Assembly (NCBI RefSeq): GCF_013204855.1
Contig: NZ_JABMKZ010000018.1
Coordinates: 62,001-126,000 of the forward strand
Reading direction: 5' to 3'
DNA length: 64,000 nt
DNA from: Paenibacillus alba
Lineage (GTDB): Bacteria; Bacillota; Bacilli; Paenibacillales; NBRC-103111
Shown here: positions 62,797 to 64,000 of the stretch, in pieces
Layout of the letters: each line of letters starts with the position of its first letter
How positions within the stretch are numbered: the first letter of the stretch is position 1
Program-made: the position numbers and the translations under genes
Notes under the pieces: generated by a model
What the model was told of the DNA's origin: nothing
The model's database searches: none
What the model saw: only the letters and a program-made list of their open reading frames with translations

Positions 62797-62863
62797 GATG
62801 TCTTCCTCCTCGTATGATGACCTGTATTTATCATAATTTGGAAAATAATCCAAGTCAACTCAT

Positions 62864-62901
62864 AAAAAAAAAGCACCTCAGCCTGAAGCTAAAGTGCTTT
62901 T
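62864..62901 (-). terminator. Terminator after the aminotransferase gene
   Basis: AAAAGCAC...GTGCTTTT hairpin with nine T on the minus strand, seven bases after the stop. Confidence 0.88.
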
Positions 62902-62907
62902 CATTAG

Positions 62908-64000
62908 TTAGGCATTTTGCAGATAGGACTCCATGGCTTTCCCTAACTTCTGCATACCCAGAATCGTGTTCGCACGATCGGTATGCGTGTAGTTCAGGCG
63001 CATTGTGTTATACTGCGGATTTTCGGCGAAAAACGTAGATCCTGGAACAAAGGCTACGCCTTCTTTAACGGCAATTTTGAGCAAATCCTCAGCACGGATA
63101 TGTTCTGGAAGCTCTACCCAGATAAACATGCCGCCTTTCGGCTCTTCCCATTTCAATCCAGGCCAGTTCAGCTCTGCCAGCAGACCTGACATGAACTTCA
63201 TGCGATCGTGATACTGCTCACGAATCAGGGAGATATGCGCATCAAGATCAAAATTCTCTAGCAAATGATACAGTGTCTGCTGATCAATCGTGCTGGAATG
63301 CAGATCAGCCGATTGCTTGAAACGGGCAATTTGGCGGATGATCGTCTCGTCACCGATAACCCATCCTGAGCGGAACGCAGGTGCAACGGTTTTGGAGAAC
63401 GTGCTCGTGTATACGACATTTCCGCCTTCTGCTTTACCGCCAAGCGAGAAAACCGTCGGGTAGCTTTCATTCTCGTCGAATTGAATCTCTCCATACGGAT
63501 CATCTTCCAGAATGAGCACATCCGCGCCGCGGCAAATATCCAGCAAGCCTTGACGGCGTTCCAAACTCCATGCACGACCAGCCGGGTTGGAAAACGTAGG
63601 AATAACATAAACCATTTTCGGGTTGTACTGCTTGATTTTAGCTGACAAATCCTCAAGAATCATCCCGTCATTATCGCTGTCTACGGAGTAAATCTTGGCT
63701 CCTTTGGCTTGAAAAACTTGAATGGCAGCCAAGTAAGTCGGACTTTCCACCAAAATGATATCGCCTTCATCAATGTACACACGTGTCAGCAGATCAATCG
63801 CTTGCTGGGAACCAGTCGTCAGCAGCATCTCATCCGGAGTTACATGCATGTTCTTGGCAGCCATCCGTTTGCAAAGAGACTCACGCAGTGGCTTGTAGCC
63901 TTCTGTCAGCCCGTATTGCAGCGCGGATTTGCCGCCTTCAATAACACGTTTGAACGCATCGCTAACCGCATCCAACGGGAAAAACTCTTCCGCAGGCAAT
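62908..64000 (-). CDS. PLP-dependent aminotransferase, class I/II (N-terminus beyond window)
   Basis: 363 visible residues, C-terminal to complete. Fold-type I aminotransferase close to 2-aminoadipate/aromatic transaminases of the LysN/MocR class: LLTTGSQQAIDLLTRVYIDE, VIPTFSNPAGRAWSLERRQG, ILEDDPYGEIQF, the PLP lysine in TSTFSKTVAPAFRSGWVIGD, and GGMFIWVELPE. The first visible codons (TTG-CCT-GCG, LPAEEFFPLDAV) are internal, so the true start lies right of the window. It probably transaminates an alpha-keto acid; substrate unknown. Confidence 0.9.
   Translation of the reverse strand, partial: LPAEEFFPLDAVSDAFKRVIEGGKSALQYGLTEGYKPLRESLCKRMAAKNMHVTPDEMLLTTGSQQAIDLLTRVYIDEGDIILVESPTYLAAIQVFQAKGAKIYSVDSDNDGMILEDLSAKIKQYNPKMVYVIPTFSNPAGRAWSLERRQGLLDICRGADVLILEDDPYGEIQFDENESYPTVFSLGGKAEGGNVVYTSTFSKTVAPAFRSGWVIGDETIIRQIARFKQSADLHSSTIDQQTLYHLLENFDLDAHISLIREQYHDRMKFMSGLLAELNWPGLKWEEPKGGMFIWVELPEHIRAEDLLKIAVKEGVAFVPGSTFFAENPQYNTMRLNYTHTDRANTILGMQKLGKAMESYLQNA

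Overview
The window looks like a chromosomal segment from a low-to-mid G+C Gram-positive bacterium of the Paenibacillus type (inference). The support is Shine-Dalgarno-led genes with many TTG/GTG starts, a sigI-rsgI pair, Fur and cre-like boxes, lipoprotein signals, and two YesMN-LplABC sugar-uptake modules. No tRNA, rRNA, CRISPR array or phage block was seen.

Layout. 0-5.3 kb: a partial aldo/keto reductase, the sigI-rsgI pair, an XRE regulator, a kinase-less membrane protein and a LytTR response regulator. 5.3-10.1 kb: a Fur-boxed iron locus with an FhuF-like reductase, a siderophore-binding lipoprotein, an alpha/beta hydrolase and a Btr-like AraC regulator carrying its own binding-protein domain. 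10.2-22.9 kb: an alpha-glucan cluster in which DUF4912 + GH57-GT4 fusion units occur twice, around a sugar nucleotidyltransferase with a degenerate phosphomannomutase domain and a small protein, followed by a GH15 enzyme. 23-24.8 kb: tetR plus a cytochrome P450, each behind the same palindrome. 25-35.8 kb: an accessory stretch with frameshifted or truncated genes (membrane hydrolase, two kinase-like genes, AraC, CBM, SGNH esterase, transposase, group II intron RT) among intact YbjQ-like, ArsR and MFS genes and a 54-residue protein.

35.8-58.9 kb: a polysaccharide locus. A secreted beta-helix protein precedes a minus-strand operon (reading order HK, RR, binding protein, two permeases, Gfo/Idh oxidoreductase, PrsA-like foldase). 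A secreted GH16 glucanase and a beta-helix protein without signal peptide follow. A plus-strand HK-RR-permease-permease-binding protein module closes the locus. The two regulator-transporter modules are paralogous and roughly mirror each other, suggesting separately sensed oligosaccharides released by the enzymes between them.

59-64 kb: an intergenic series of four short hairpins, a GcvH-like protein lacking the lipoyl lysine, a 2-Cys peroxiredoxin, leuB behind two palindromes, a small membrane protein coupled to a VanW protein, and a PLP aminotransferase running off the end.

The strongest candidate for an undescribed system is the duplicated DUF4912/GH57-GT4 cluster at 10.7-22.9 kb. Functions are assigned from visible motifs and family knowledge; no database search was run.
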